DNA from: Alkalihalobacillus sp. AL-G
GTDB lineage: Bacteria > Bacillota > Bacilli > Bacillales > Fictibacillaceae
Direction: 5' to 3'
Length of the DNA stretch: 64,000 nt
Assembly: GCF_030643805.1 (NCBI RefSeq)
Contig: NZ_CP094656.1
Coordinates: 3,968,001 to 4,032,000, forward strand
The notes beneath the pieces were generated by a model. The model was not told where the DNA came from and made no database searches. It saw only the letters and a list, made by a program, of their open reading frames with translations. Within the stretch, counting starts at the first letter, position 1. Every line of letters begins with the position of its first letter. A program made the translations under genes and the position numbers. This document shows positions 17,855-26,283 of this stretch, in pieces.

Positions 17855-18591
17855 ATAGAAGGGATGGCTTAAAGGACCTTGAACAAAAAATAAAAAGTCA
17901 ATCAAGGATAAGAATAGGCGAAAAGAAATTTAATTACATTCATCAAAACCTAATGAATGTTGCTGAAAGTATTGATCGAAAAGAAAGAAGAGGTGGATTT
18001 CTGAAAAAGCTTGCTTTCGGATTTGGAAGTGTTGCAGCAGGTTTGTTAATTTTAGTTTTGTGTCTTTCATTAAGTGATATTACAGATTCAGATGCCGGTC
18101 AAGCTAGTAGAGGAAGTGATAATGAAGCTTCATCAGAACAATCTAAAGTATCATATAATGACAAAGAGTCAGAGAATGCTAGTCAAAATTATACTACAGT
18201 AGAGGGTGCTATAGGAGATGCTAAAGTCATTGAAAGTGAATTTGACCCTTCGTTGATTGGATTTTACACAGGAAAACCGATGAAATTCGATCAGTACAAT
18301 TTGGATGATGTTGAGGCAGGCGTATATGTTCATGGTGTTAAAACTCATTCTGATCAACAGGCTTTTACAGTCTATTCAAAGGTGAGTAAGAACACAGCTC
18401 AAACAGTAAGTTTAAAGATAGAAGAAGAAATACTTAAGATTATTGTTCAAGTAGAACAAGCTAGCTCAGAAAGCGAAGCAGAGCAAAACAAAGTACTACA
18501 AACACTACTAAATGAAAAACCAACAAAATTTGAAGTATATAGGAATGGAGTTCTAGAAAAAAAAGAAGAAATTATCTATGCAATTGAATAG
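17851..18591 (+). CDS. Single-pass membrane protein, putative anti-sigma factor
   Basis: A 246-residue protein with a basic cytoplasmic N-terminus (about 60 residues, GLKDLEQKIKSQSRIRIGEKKF), one membrane helix near residues 70-92 (FGSVAAGLLILVLCL), and an extracytoplasmic Ser/Glu-rich linker with a roughly 120-residue C-terminal domain. Position, 4-nt overlap with the sigma gene and topology argue that it holds the sigma factor at the membrane. I see no zinc-binding HxxxCxxC motif, so it is not a ZAS-type anti-sigma. The role is inferred from context. Confidence 0.65.
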   Translation: MNRRDGLKDLEQKIKSQSRIRIGEKKFNYIHQNLMNVAESIDRKERRGGFLKKLAFGFGSVAAGLLILVLCLSLSDITDSDAGQASRGSDNEASSEQSKVSYNDKESENASQNYTTVEGAIGDAKVIESEFDPSLIGFYTGKPMKFDQYNLDDVEAGVYVHGVKTHSDQQAFTVYSKVSKNTAQTVSLKIEEEILKIIVQVEQASSESEAEQNKVLQTLLNEKPTKFEVYRNGVLEKKEEIIYAIE

Positions 18592-18670
18592 AACGTATTT
18601 ATAAACAAGGATTCTGTTATTCCTGTTCCACTAAGGATGCTATTCAGGAAGAAGACATATACATTATAGT

Positions 18671-18762
18671 AAAAAACGCTCGGATAGGTGGTTACCCCTG
18701 AAAGTTAAATTTTTTACTCTAACCTTCGGGGGTCGGTACCATAACTACCCAAGCGTTTTTTT
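18671..18762. terminator. Bidirectional long-hairpin terminator
   Basis: AAAAAACGCT at 18671 pairs with AGCGTTTTTTT at 18752, with further imperfect pairing inside (GGATAGGTGG with CTACCC; ACCCCTGAAAG with CTTCGGGGGT). It can close both the sigma/anti-sigma operon (+) and nsrR (-). Confidence 0.75.
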
Positions 18763-18816
18763 GTGATAGATATATTCTATTATTTCATACTGATTAGACG
18801 CTCTCCTTTTACTTCT

Positions 18817-19263
18817 TTATTCAGTATTATGCATTGAGAATAGCTGCTGAAACGCCGCCTTATTGAACGCCAAATCCGCAAGAGTATATCCATCCAGCAC
18901 TTTGAAATAAGCTTCCAACGCCTCATTCAGTACACCTTTCAATCCACAAACCGGACTGATGATACAACCATTCTCCGTTTCATTAAAGCACTCCACAAGG
19001 TAGAAGTCTTCCTCCGTCTTACGGATAAGGGTACCGATATTGATTGCCTCTGGTCGTTTATCCAGACGGATTCCACCATTACGGCCACGAACCGTTTCAA
19101 TCAATCCAAGCTTACCTAACTCATGAATGACCTTCATCAGGTGGTTTTTCGAGATCTGATAGGTATCGGCTATATCTTTAATGTTAACGAGCCGATCTTC
19201 CTTTTGAGTGGCCAGAAAAATCAATACCCGTAAGGAATAATCGGTAAAGTTCGTAAGTCTCAT
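18817..19263 (-). CDS. nsrR: Nitric-oxide-sensing repressor NsrR (Rrf2 family)
   Basis: An iron-sulfur transcription repressor that releases DNA when NO attacks its cluster. The 148-residue protein begins MRLTNFTDYSLRVLIFLA with the Rrf2 winged helix (ISKNHLMKVIHELGKLGLIETVRGRNGGIRL). The three conserved cluster cysteines are Cys92, Cys100 and Cys106 (VECFNETENGCIISPVCGLKG region). It is divergent from hmp, the classical NsrR target, and two NsrR-like dyads lie between them. The repressor itself looks intact. Confidence 0.92.
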   Translation of the reverse strand: MRLTNFTDYSLRVLIFLATQKEDRLVNIKDIADTYQISKNHLMKVIHELGKLGLIETVRGRNGGIRLDKRPEAINIGTLIRKTEEDFYLVECFNETENGCIISPVCGLKGVLNEALEAYFKVLDGYTLADLAFNKAAFQQLFSMHNTE

Positions 19264-19352
19264 TTAGAATCCTCTTCCCTTTTCTATTGCTCCTATTCTA
19301 TCATTCAATTCCCTCTTAGAGAAGAAACTCCTTTAACAAATGTGAGCGATGT

Positions 19353-19402
19353 TTGACGACAATTATGGCGGAAATATGAAAGATGCATTTGAAATATTTC
19401 TT
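19353..19402 (+). promoter_or_regulatory. hmp promoter with first NsrR-type box
   Basis: TTGACG at 19353 and TATGAA at 19375 form a plausible -35/-10 pair with a 16-nt spacer. Immediately downstream, AAGATGCATTTGAAATATTTCTT (19380-19402, dyad of two 11-mers around one base, 8/11 symmetric) matches the NsrR consensus as I know it. Repressor bound here would block open-complex formation. Confidence 0.65.
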
Positions 19403-19426
19403 TAAAAAGCAACCGGTCGTAGTATA

Positions 19427-19449
19427 AAGGTGTATTTAAAATACTTCTT
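19427..19449 (+). promoter_or_regulatory. Second NsrR-type box upstream of hmp
   Basis: AAGGTGTATTT and AAATACTTCTT flank one A (9/11 dyad symmetry). The box lies 47 bp downstream of the first and ends 23 nt before the hmp start. Confidence 0.65.
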
Positions 19450-19472
19450 TTTTGATGAAAGGGGCTACCATT

Positions 19473-20677
19473 ATGTTAGAACAAAAAACCATCGATACGA
19501 TAAAAGCGACTGTACCGGTACTGAAGGAGCATGGAACGACGATTACGAACTGCTTTTTTCAAACCACCCGAAGCTTCTGAATATTTTCAACTATTCCAAT
19601 CAACAAAAAGGTCATCAACAAGAGGCGCTTACAAATGCGGTCTATACAGCAGCTGTTCATATCGACCGTCTTGAGGAAATTCTTCCTGCAGTTAAACAAA
19701 TAGCACATAAACATAGAAGTTTAGGCGTTCAACCCGAGCATTATCCGATTGTCGGTGAAACGTTACTCAAAGCAATTAAGGATGTACTGGGAGATGCAGC
19801 GACCGATGACATCATCAATGCATGGGCGGATGCTTATCAAGTGATTGCAGATGCGTTCATCGGCGTTGAAAAAGAGATGTATACCGAAGCCAAGCAACAA
19901 CGAGGAGGATGGGAAGGCGATCGCGAGTTCAAGCTTGTGAAAAAACAGGTTGAGAGCAACGTTATTACATCTTTCTACTTAAAACCGACTGATGGCGGTG
20001 AACTTGCAGGCTTTGAACCTGGTCAATATGTCAGTGTGAAGGTGAAGATTCCGAACGATCCTTACACATATATCCGCCAATACAGCCTTTCCGATGCACC
20101 TGGAAAAGACTATTACCGATTGAGTATTAAACGCGAGGGTACTGTGTCCACCTATCTTCATGATTCTGTTGAGGAAGGTGATACGATTCTACTAAGTGCA
20201 CCTGCTGGGAACTTTACGTTAAAAAGAAAGGAAGATTGTCCGCTTGTGCTAATCGGTGCCGGCGTTGGATTAACGCCACTCATCAGCATGCTTGAAACGA
20301 GCCTGACGGAATCTCCGAACCGGGACATCTATTACATCCATGCTGCCGTAAACGGAGATTTCCAAGCGATGGGACATCATGTTCTTGAACTGACCGAACA
20401 CCATGATCAATTGAAAACGTACTTCTGTTTTGAAAAACCGACTGAACAAGACCGTCTTAATAAATGCTTTGAAAAGGAAGGCTATATTGACCTTCCATGG
20501 CTGCAAACGGTACTTCCAAGTGAAGATGCTGATTTTTATATTTGCCGTCCAGAAGGCTTCATGAAAGCGATCATCAGCAGTTTGCGTGCATGGGGTGTAG
20601 ATGCAGACCGAATCAACTTCGAATTTTTCGGACCAGCCATCGACCTCTCAAAAGAACTCGAACCAGTGGGAAGCTAA
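19473..20677 (+). pseudogene. hmp: Flavohemoprotein (NO dioxygenase) gene with out-of-frame gap in the globin domain
   Basis: Hmp oxidises NO to nitrate using heme, FAD and NADH. The natural start is ATG 19473 ([21 protein letters not shown]), but this frame stops soon after ITNCFF. The rest of the protein ([11 protein letters not shown] onward) continues in another frame from about 19559. Compared with known Hmp, about 13 nt are missing at the six-T run 19554-19559, which removes the segment equivalent to FYDRM, including the distal-pocket tyrosine (Tyr29 in E. coli). Downstream, the proximal His region (AHKHRSLG), FAD site (RQYSLSD) and GAGVGLTPLISM are intact. The NADH motif usually written CGP reads CRP (YICRPEGF). 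Two independent lesions suggest decay. A sequencing error or slippage on the T-run is possible but would still leave about four residues missing. Confidence 0.75.
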
Positions 20678-20687
20678 ATGCATAACG

Positions 20688-20717
20688 AAGGGATGACGCT
20701 TGATTGCGCCATCCCTT
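20688..20717. terminator. Hairpin between convergent hmp and msrAB
   Basis: AAGGGATG and CATCCCTT pair, with GCGC-type extension, around TTGATT. T-runs on both sides are short, so strength is uncertain. Confidence 0.55.
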
Positions 20718-20719
20718 TC

Positions 20720-21685
20720 TCATTCAAATAACTGTTTATATTCACTTAGTCCTTCTTTTTCAAGGTCCTCTTTCGGAATGAACCGTAATGCCGCCGAATT
20801 GATGCAATAACGTATCCCTTTAGGTCCTGGTCCGTCTGGGAAAACGTGCCCGAGGTGAGAATCGCCGTCCTTACTGCGCACCTCTGTCCGAATCATCCCG
20901 TGGCTCAAATCTTCTTTTTCCTCAACTTGTGCTTTACGGATCGGCTTCGTGAAGCTTGGCCAACCGCAACCCGCATCGTATTGATCGGTTGAGCTGAAAA
21001 GCGGTTCACCAGAAACGACATCGACATAGATCCCCTCTTTTTCATTGTTCCAGAATTCGTTATTAAAAGCGGGTTCTGTTCCATTTTTCTGAGTAACGTT
21101 GTATTGCATTTCCGTCAAACGTTCTCGGAGGTCTTTTTCGTCCTTTTCAGCCTTCCAGTTACTCTCGATGAAGTCTTTCCGTCCTGACCCTTTATGAAAT
21201 TGGTTGTAATGCAACGGATTCTTTTTATAGTAGCCCTGGTGATAGTCCTCGGCTTCGTAAAAGGCTGATGCAGGGAAAATGTCGGTCGCAATCGGCTTTT
21301 GGAACTTCCCGCTTTCCTCCAGATCCTTTTTCGAAGCTTCAGCCATTTCCTTCTGAGCCTCGTTATGATAGTAAATCGCTGTTTTATACGACTCTCCTCG
21401 ATCGTAAAATTGCCCACCCGGATCTGTCGGGTCGATTTGCTGCCAATAAAGCTTCAGTAGTTTTTCATACGGAAAAATGGCAGGATCAAAGGTAATTTGT
21501 ACCGCTTCACGATGTCCCGTCGTATCCGATTTTACTTCTTCGTACGTCGGATTTTCCTTTTGTCCGCCTGTATAACCTGACACGACTTTTTCAATCCCAG
21601 GCATTTCATCGAATGGCTTGACCATGCACCAGAAACAGCCGCCGGCAAAGGTTGCAAGCTCGAAACGATCATTATTTTCCGTCAT
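20720..21685 (-). CDS. msrAB: Fused peptide-methionine (S)/(R)-S-oxide reductase MsrAB
   Basis: Repairs oxidised methionine in proteins; both stereoisomer activities are in one 321-residue chain. The MsrA half has GGCFWC with nucleophile Cys17, and YTGG and YHQGYY segments. The MsrB half (from about residue 178) has [15 protein letters not shown] and the catalytic [11 protein letters not shown] with Cys294. The two CxxC zinc motifs of many MsrB proteins are absent (SGEPLFSS), a common variant. GGAGGG precedes the ATG. It is convergent with hmp and fits the oxidative/nitrosative stress theme of this segment. Confidence 0.93.
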   Translation of the reverse strand: MTENNDRFELATFAGGCFWCMVKPFDEMPGIEKVVSGYTGGQKENPTYEEVKSDTTGHREAVQITFDPAIFPYEKLLKLYWQQIDPTDPGGQFYDRGESYKTAIYYHNEAQKEMAEASKKDLEESGKFQKPIATDIFPASAFYEAEDYHQGYYKKNPLHYNQFHKGSGRKDFIESNWKAEKDEKDLRERLTEMQYNVTQKNGTEPAFNNEFWNNEKEGIYVDVVSGEPLFSSTDQYDAGCGWPSFTKPIRKAQVEEKEDLSHGMIRTEVRSKDGDSHLGHVFPDGPGPKGIRYCINSAALRFIPKEDLEKEGLSEYKQLFE

Positions 21686-21816
21686 GTGAATCCCTCCAAA
21701 AGAAAATCAGCTTTTTCATTAAGATAACCTGTTTTCAGAAGGAATTACAGAAAAATGCTCGAAACATACAAAATCTAAAATTTTCCCTTCCTGAATTGAA
21801 CCCTTAGTGGGTCTTG

Positions 21817-22995
21817 CTACACCTTTTTCATATCAAAAATACGTTGATCGATCAGTCGTTTCTCACCATTTTTTATCGTACCTGGCTTCACCCTTGTCAA
21901 AACTGGTCTAACCCGAATGGCGTCCTGTAATCTGGAGAGAAGTTCCGAATGCAGTTCCTCTAATGATTCTATCAATATTTCGAATTTGTCCAAGTAATTT
22001 TCTCTAGTGACAACTCCCTGGAATTCGGAATATCCCTCCTGCTTTAACACACGAGCCAATTGTTTCTCTCTAACGAACATTCCCTTCACTTTCACACCGT
22101 CACTGACTCTGCCTAGAACGCCAGCGACCCTCTCGCCATCATATCCATCCACCCAACGTGATAAATCTCCTGTCCCAAACCGGATGAGCGGGTAGCTCTT
22201 GTCAAACAGGGTGACCACAACCTCTCCTTCACCACTTGTGTCTTCCCCTGTTAATGGGTCGCAAATTTGTACAATAGCGGAGGATGTCACTTTTAATCCC
22301 GGACCTTGTTTATCTTCATATGCAATACAACCACAATCTGCAGTTCCATACCCTTCAAATATCGAAATCCCGATAGCCTCACATCTTTCTCTCATTTCCG
22401 TTGTCAGCATTTCTGCTGTAAAAAATGCTTTCTTGAGATTAAGTTCTTTTCCGACCGTATACCCTGACTTTTCAGCAGTATCTAGCAGAATTGAAAAGAA
22501 ACTTGGTGTTCCGACATAACCCGTCACTTGTAAATCTTTCATCACCTGTACTTGAAGTTCGGTATTACCTGTTCCAGCTGGCACAACCGTAGCACCCAAA
22601 TCCCTAAGTGCAGAGTCGAACATAAAACCCGCAGGAGATAAGTGATAGGAAAACGTATTTTGTACAATGTCTCCTTCGTCAAAACCAGCTACGCGAAGCG
22701 CCTCTGAAAATCGCCAAAAATCACTTTCAACAGTCTGAGGATCATAGATTGGACCAGGGGACATAAAGATCCTCGCAAATGTTGATGGAGCAATTGTCGC
22801 CAACTCTCCGAACGGAGCACCTGCCTTTTGTAAATCAGGCAAGTCATCTTTTTTCAACACAGGAAGTTTATGCAAATCCTCTTTGTCAGATATTTCTTCC
22901 GGTAAGAGTCCTGCACGTTTCATATGCTCCCTGAAACCATTTGCATTCTCATAAGCATGTCGGATTACTTCTTGCAGAGAACCCATTACAGCCAT
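21817..22995 (-). CDS. Phenylacetate-CoA ligase-like (PaaK family) acyl-CoA ligase
   Basis: A 392-residue adenylate-forming ligase predicted to convert a carboxylic acid to its CoA ester via an acyl-AMP. PaaK-type hallmarks are the N-terminal EVIRHAYENANGFREHM, the LPVLKKDDL turn, FFTAEMLTTEMRE, the adenylate site EGYGTADCG, LIRFGTGDLS, and the C-terminal VKVKGMFVRE hinge. It is somewhat shorter than typical PaaK (about 430-440). The substrate may be an aromatic acid but is not proven. It is the last gene of the Liv/ligase cluster, overlapping the LivF stop by 10 nt. Confidence 0.82.
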   Translation of the reverse strand: MAVMGSLQEVIRHAYENANGFREHMKRAGLLPEEISDKEDLHKLPVLKKDDLPDLQKAGAPFGELATIAPSTFARIFMSPGPIYDPQTVESDFWRFSEALRVAGFDEGDIVQNTFSYHLSPAGFMFDSALRDLGATVVPAGTGNTELQVQVMKDLQVTGYVGTPSFFSILLDTAEKSGYTVGKELNLKKAFFTAEMLTTEMRERCEAIGISIFEGYGTADCGCIAYEDKQGPGLKVTSSAIVQICDPLTGEDTSGEGEVVVTLFDKSYPLIRFGTGDLSRWVDGYDGERVAGVLGRVSDGVKVKGMFVREKQLARVLKQEGYSEFQGVVTRENYLDKFEILIESLEELHSELLSRLQDAIRVRPVLTRVKPGTIKNGEKRLIDQRIFDMKKV

Positions 22996-23774
22996 CTCTT
23001 TCTTCTTTTATATGACTTGATATTTTTATAGTTCTTTCTCCCTTTATCACCAATTCCAAGATAAAACTCCCGGACATCCTGGTTCTCCAATAGTCTGTCA
23101 ACCGTACCATCCATCACAATCCGACCGTTTTCCATTATGTATCCGTAGTCAGCAATGGATAACGCCACTTTTGCATTTTGTTCCACTACTAAAATTGTTG
23201 TGCCTTCTTCTTCGTTAATACGCTTAATAATAGCAAAAATTTCTTTTACGAGCAGTGGTGCTAAGCCTAGAGAAGGTTCATCCAGCAGAAGTACTTTTGG
23301 TTTCGCCATCAGTCCCCTTCCGATTGCCAGCATCTGTTGTTCTCCTCCAGAAAGATAACCAGCTTGTCGGTTCTTAAGTATTTGCAGCTTCGGAAAATAT
23401 TGATATACCTTTTGAAGGTCAGCTTTGATGTTTCTTCGATCCTTTCTTGTATGGGCTCCAGCAAGCAGGTTTTCTTCTACTGTCAAATGTTCAAAAACAC
23501 GGCGGCCTTCCATGCACTGGAAGATTCCTTTTTTGACAATCGTTTCTGCATCAGTGACATCGATTCGCTCTCCATAAAGTTCAATGTACCCGTCAGTAAC
23601 TTCGCCATTTTCACTCTTTAACAGCCCTGAAATCGCCTTCAGAGTCGTGGTTTTTCCTGCGCCATTGCTTCCTAGCAATGCGACGATCTTCCCTTTTGGA
23701 ATGACCATCGACATTCCTTTTAAAACCAGGATGACCCGATCATACATGACTTCTACATTGTTTAAGGTCAGCAT
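22986..23774 (-). CDS. LivF-type ABC transporter ATPase
   Basis: Second ATPase of a branched-chain-amino-acid-type (HAAT) importer, 262 residues. It has Walker A GSNGAGKTT, Q-loop FQCMEGRRVF (the QxxEGRR form typical of LivF), signature LSGGEQQM, Walker B VLLLDEPSLGLAP, and the switch histidine replaced in the VVEQN segment as usual in LivF. After the normal end near FYLG it carries a basic tail of about 23 residues ending KSYKRRKRWL. I recall this tail as frequent in Liv ATPases that travel with acyl-CoA ligases. The ATG at 23774 has GGAGGG upstream. It overlaps the PaaK-like gene. Confidence 0.88.
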   Translation of the reverse strand: MLTLNNVEVMYDRVILVLKGMSMVIPKGKIVALLGSNGAGKTTTLKAISGLLKSENGEVTDGYIELYGERIDVTDAETIVKKGIFQCMEGRRVFEHLTVEENLLAGAHTRKDRRNIKADLQKVYQYFPKLQILKNRQAGYLSGGEQQMLAIGRGLMAKPKVLLLDEPSLGLAPLLVKEIFAIIKRINEEEGTTILVVEQNAKVALSIADYGYIMENGRIVMDGTVDRLLENQDVREFYLGIGDKGRKNYKNIKSYKRRKRWL

Positions 23775-23792
23775 ACGTTCTCCCTCCATTTC

Positions 23793-23913
23793 AAAGAAAA
23801 CTTGGCAAAGCCAAGCATTAGCGCCGGCTGAGCCTTAGCCCTAAAGGATGACCTAAAGGCCCTTGCCTTGTACTATAGAAAGTATTTTTATATTTTCTTA
23901 ACGTGTAAAAAAG
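23793..23913. repeat. Dispersed intergenic repeat, copy A
   Basis: About 120 nt, from AAAGAAAACT to TTCTTAACGTGTAAAAAAG. It matches copy B at 30032-30128 along its length, with indels in the middle (shared blocks GCCAAGC, GAGCC, GCCCTT, TAGAAAGTATT and TTCTTAACGTGTAAAAAAG). It contains a near-palindrome around AGAAAGTAT. Its right end is the T-run of the livK-like gene's terminator on the minus strand. Confidence 0.75.
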
Positions 23914-23938
23914 AGGGGTGTCAGCATAGCACCCCTTT
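23907..23938 (-). terminator. Rho-independent terminator of the substrate-binding protein gene
   Basis: On the minus strand, AAGGGGTG and CACCCCT pair around CTATGCTGA, followed by CTTTTTT. It lies just after the stop at 23944, so livF and the PaaK-like gene may depend on readthrough or a promoter inside repeat copy A. Confidence 0.8.
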
Positions 23939-23943
23939 ACTTA

Positions 23944-25116
23944 TCAGTAGCCGATATAATCTGTAAAGGCTTCAAACTTCCCGTTCTTCACCTCTGCTAA
24001 ACGAATCTGGTTTGTTCCAGCATGGCTTTCTGATGTAAAAGTAACTGGAGCAGCAAGTCCGCCTAGATCAAGTTCTTTTATCTTTTCTAAACCAGCCCGG
24101 ATTCCTTCACCAGTCGTAGGGTCGTCTGCAAGTTTGATTCCTTCAACCAAAATCTTTGCTGATACCCAGCCCTGCACGAATTTCTGATCTATATCTTCCA
24201 ACTTTTTATCTTTACTTTCAAGGTATTCTTCAATCTCCGCCATTCCTTCCAGATCCTCATAAGGGAAAGCATGTGTTACAACTCCGATAAACCCTTCTGA
24301 GGCATCTGGCGCAAGTGAAATCAAGCCTTCACCAGTGGCCCAGTTCAACCCGATGAATTGGGTGTCGATTCCCAATTTTTTTGCATCCTTCAAGATTGTC
24401 GCTGTAGCTCCCCATGTTTCCTGGATAATCGCATAGTCGGGGTCTTTCTTTTCCATATTCAATAATTGAGAGGTAGCATCAAGTGCTGTCAAATCGACGA
24501 CTTGTTCATCAACAACTTCAATTCCGATTTCCTTGGCAAACTCTTTTGCATCCTCTACCGGTGATTTTCCAAAGGCTGTATCATTGTAAATGAGAGCAAC
24601 TGTCGGTGAACCACCACTATGATTATCTTTTATCCATTGCAGTACAGAACGCGCCTGGTCAGAGTAGGAAGCTGCCGCTAAGAAGTTATATGGGCTTTCT
24701 TCCATATTTTTAAGATTCTCAGAATAAGAGGCTGAGATGAATGGAAGCTTATCTTTAGCAACCTGTTGCCGGAGGGCTTCCGTATCACCAGTACCCCAGC
24801 CTAAAATAGCGACGGCATTTTCCTTTGATTTATATTTTTGGTACAGCTTTTGTGCTTCGGGAATCTTGTAAGCATAATCCTCTCCAACTAATCTAAGCTT
24901 ATAGCCATTGACCTTTCCTTTAGAGTTGATGTATTCAAAATAAGCTTTCTCTCCTTCTGCATAAGGTGCCCCCACATCCCCAGTTCCTCCGGTAATGTCA
25001 AATAGTCCACCTATTGTAATCGTATCTCCCTCTCCACCAGATGTACCTTCTGAACATCCAGCTAATATTCCGAATACCAACAGAACCATCAACAGACTCG
25101 TCCACAATTTTTTCAT
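23944..25116 (-). CDS. Liv-type substrate-binding lipoprotein
   Basis: The extracytoplasmic receptor (390 aa) of the importer. A lipoprotein signal ends at LAGC with Cys21 as the lipid-bearing residue. The mature part has the type I periplasmic-binding fold seen in LivJ/K proteins: TITIGGLFDITGG, GKVNGYKLRLV, SYSENLKN, YNDTAFGKSPVEDAKEFA. The ligand may be a branched-chain amino acid or, given the two linked CoA ligases, an organic acid. GGGGGAG precedes the ATG. Fifteen bases upstream ends a 33-residue membrane ORF. Confidence 0.88.
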   Translation of the reverse strand: MKKLWTSLLMVLLVFGILAGCSEGTSGGEGDTITIGGLFDITGGTGDVGAPYAEGEKAYFEYINSKGKVNGYKLRLVGEDYAYKIPEAQKLYQKYKSKENAVAILGWGTGDTEALRQQVAKDKLPFISASYSENLKNMEESPYNFLAAASYSDQARSVLQWIKDNHSGGSPTVALIYNDTAFGKSPVEDAKEFAKEIGIEVVDEQVVDLTALDATSQLLNMEKKDPDYAIIQETWGATATILKDAKKLGIDTQFIGLNWATGEGLISLAPDASEGFIGVVTHAFPYEDLEGMAEIEEYLESKDKKLEDIDQKFVQGWVSAKILVEGIKLADDPTTGEGIRAGLEKIKELDLGGLAAPVTFTSESHAGTNQIRLAEVKNGKFEAFTDYIGY

Positions 25117-25131
25117 GCTTCTCCCCCTACG

Positions 25132-25233
25132 TCAGAATAGTTTATAAAAACGATAACCTATCAGGATGCTTATCGTAATTACTAATAACAAACCTACTAG
25201 AAATAGTATCAACGCTAATACGAAAATGGCCAT
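25132..25233 (-). CDS. Putative 33-aa single-helix membrane protein between livM and the binding-protein gene
   Basis: ATG at 25233, inside the last codons of the permease gene in another frame, to TGA at 25132. The product starts MAIFVLALILFLVGLLLV, is almost wholly hydrophobic for about 26 residues, and ends with a basic/aromatic GYRFYKLF tail, as expected of a one-helix membrane protein. It exactly fills the gap between the permease stop (25215) and the binding-protein ribosome site. The start lacks a clear Shine-Dalgarno, so it would rely on coupling to the permease. Confidence 0.5.
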   Translation of the reverse strand: MAIFVLALILFLVGLLLVITISILIGYRFYKLF

Positions 25234-26276
25234 AGTTTGAAGTAATCTTTGATGTTCTTCCATGTTTTCGCAAGTCCTTCCGGTTCATAGATGAGGAACA
25301 GGATGATGACTAATCCAAATACGACCTCCTTCAATCCGACTAGCACTGCAGCTATATCCGGGAAAAAGCCGCTTAACGTACTTACACCTGATCGCAGGAA
25401 CACCGGAAGTAAGGTAATGAAAACCGCACCATAAATCGAACCGAAAACACTGCCTAGACCACCTACAAGGATGATCGCCAAATATTCGATTGATACGGTG
25501 ATACTGTATAGTTCCGGACTGACAATCATCGTGTAATGTCCGAGTAACGCCCCTGCTACACCGATGAAAAAAGAACTAATCGCAAAGGCGAGTACCTTGT
25601 ACTTAAACAAATCGATTCCTATGACTTCCGCAGCAATGTCCCGGTCCCTGACAGCGATAAACGCACGGCCTACCCGAGAACGAAAAAGATTTAACGAAAA
25701 TATTGTAGTGAACACTAAAACTCCAAACATCAAATAGTAGAAGCTCATTTCACTATAGAAGGCAAATCCGCCGATTTCAGGCCTGCTTAATACGAGACCA
25801 GCCGTTCCACCAGTTAAACTATCCCACCTTGAAATGATAAAGAGGATGATCACTTGAGTTGCCAGTGTCGCAATCGCTAAATACAAACCCTTCAACCGGA
25901 GGGACGGTAGCCCGAACAAACCGCCGATGATGGCTGTAATTATACCCGCAACCGGTAATGCAATAAAAAAGCTCATGCCCAATTTTGTTGTCAATATAGC
26001 AGAAGTATAACCGCCAACCCCTAAGGATGCTCCGGTCCCAATCGAGATTTGCCCTGTGAAGCCTGTCAAAATATTCAACCCGATCGCACCTATTGCCGCA
26101 ATACCGCATAATGTCGCAAGCCCTACAATGTATTCAGAAGCAAAGAGAGGAAAGATGGCAAATAATGCAACGAATGCGATAACACGCATTCTTACCCGTA
26201 CGATACTCCAAAGGGCCATATCCTGCTTATAATTTACATGGAATTCTCCACATTCCATGACAAATGGATTCCGCAT
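25215..26276 (-). CDS. LivM-type ABC permease
   Basis: A 353-residue inner-membrane subunit of the importer with 8-10 predicted helices. LivM marks are GIAAIGAIGLNILTGFTGQISIG near the N-terminus, RLKGLYLAIATLA, and the EAA-like cytoplasmic loop RDRDIAAEVIGIDLFKYK. Then come EYLAIILVGGLGSVFGSIYGAVF and a C-terminus LVIILFLIYEPEGLA. The N-terminal roughly 25 residues before the first helix are unusually long, so a later start is possible. The gene lies 7 nt after livH. Confidence 0.88.
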   Translation of the reverse strand: MRNPFVMECGEFHVNYKQDMALWSIVRVRMRVIAFVALFAIFPLFASEYIVGLATLCGIAAIGAIGLNILTGFTGQISIGTGASLGVGGYTSAILTTKLGMSFFIALPVAGIITAIIGGLFGLPSLRLKGLYLAIATLATQVIILFIISRWDSLTGGTAGLVLSRPEIGGFAFYSEMSFYYLMFGVLVFTTIFSLNLFRSRVGRAFIAVRDRDIAAEVIGIDLFKYKVLAFAISSFFIGVAGALLGHYTMIVSPELYSITVSIEYLAIILVGGLGSVFGSIYGAVFITLLPVFLRSGVSTLSGFFPDIAAVLVGLKEVVFGLVIILFLIYEPEGLAKTWKNIKDYFKLWPFSY

Positions 26277-26283
26277 ATCCCTC

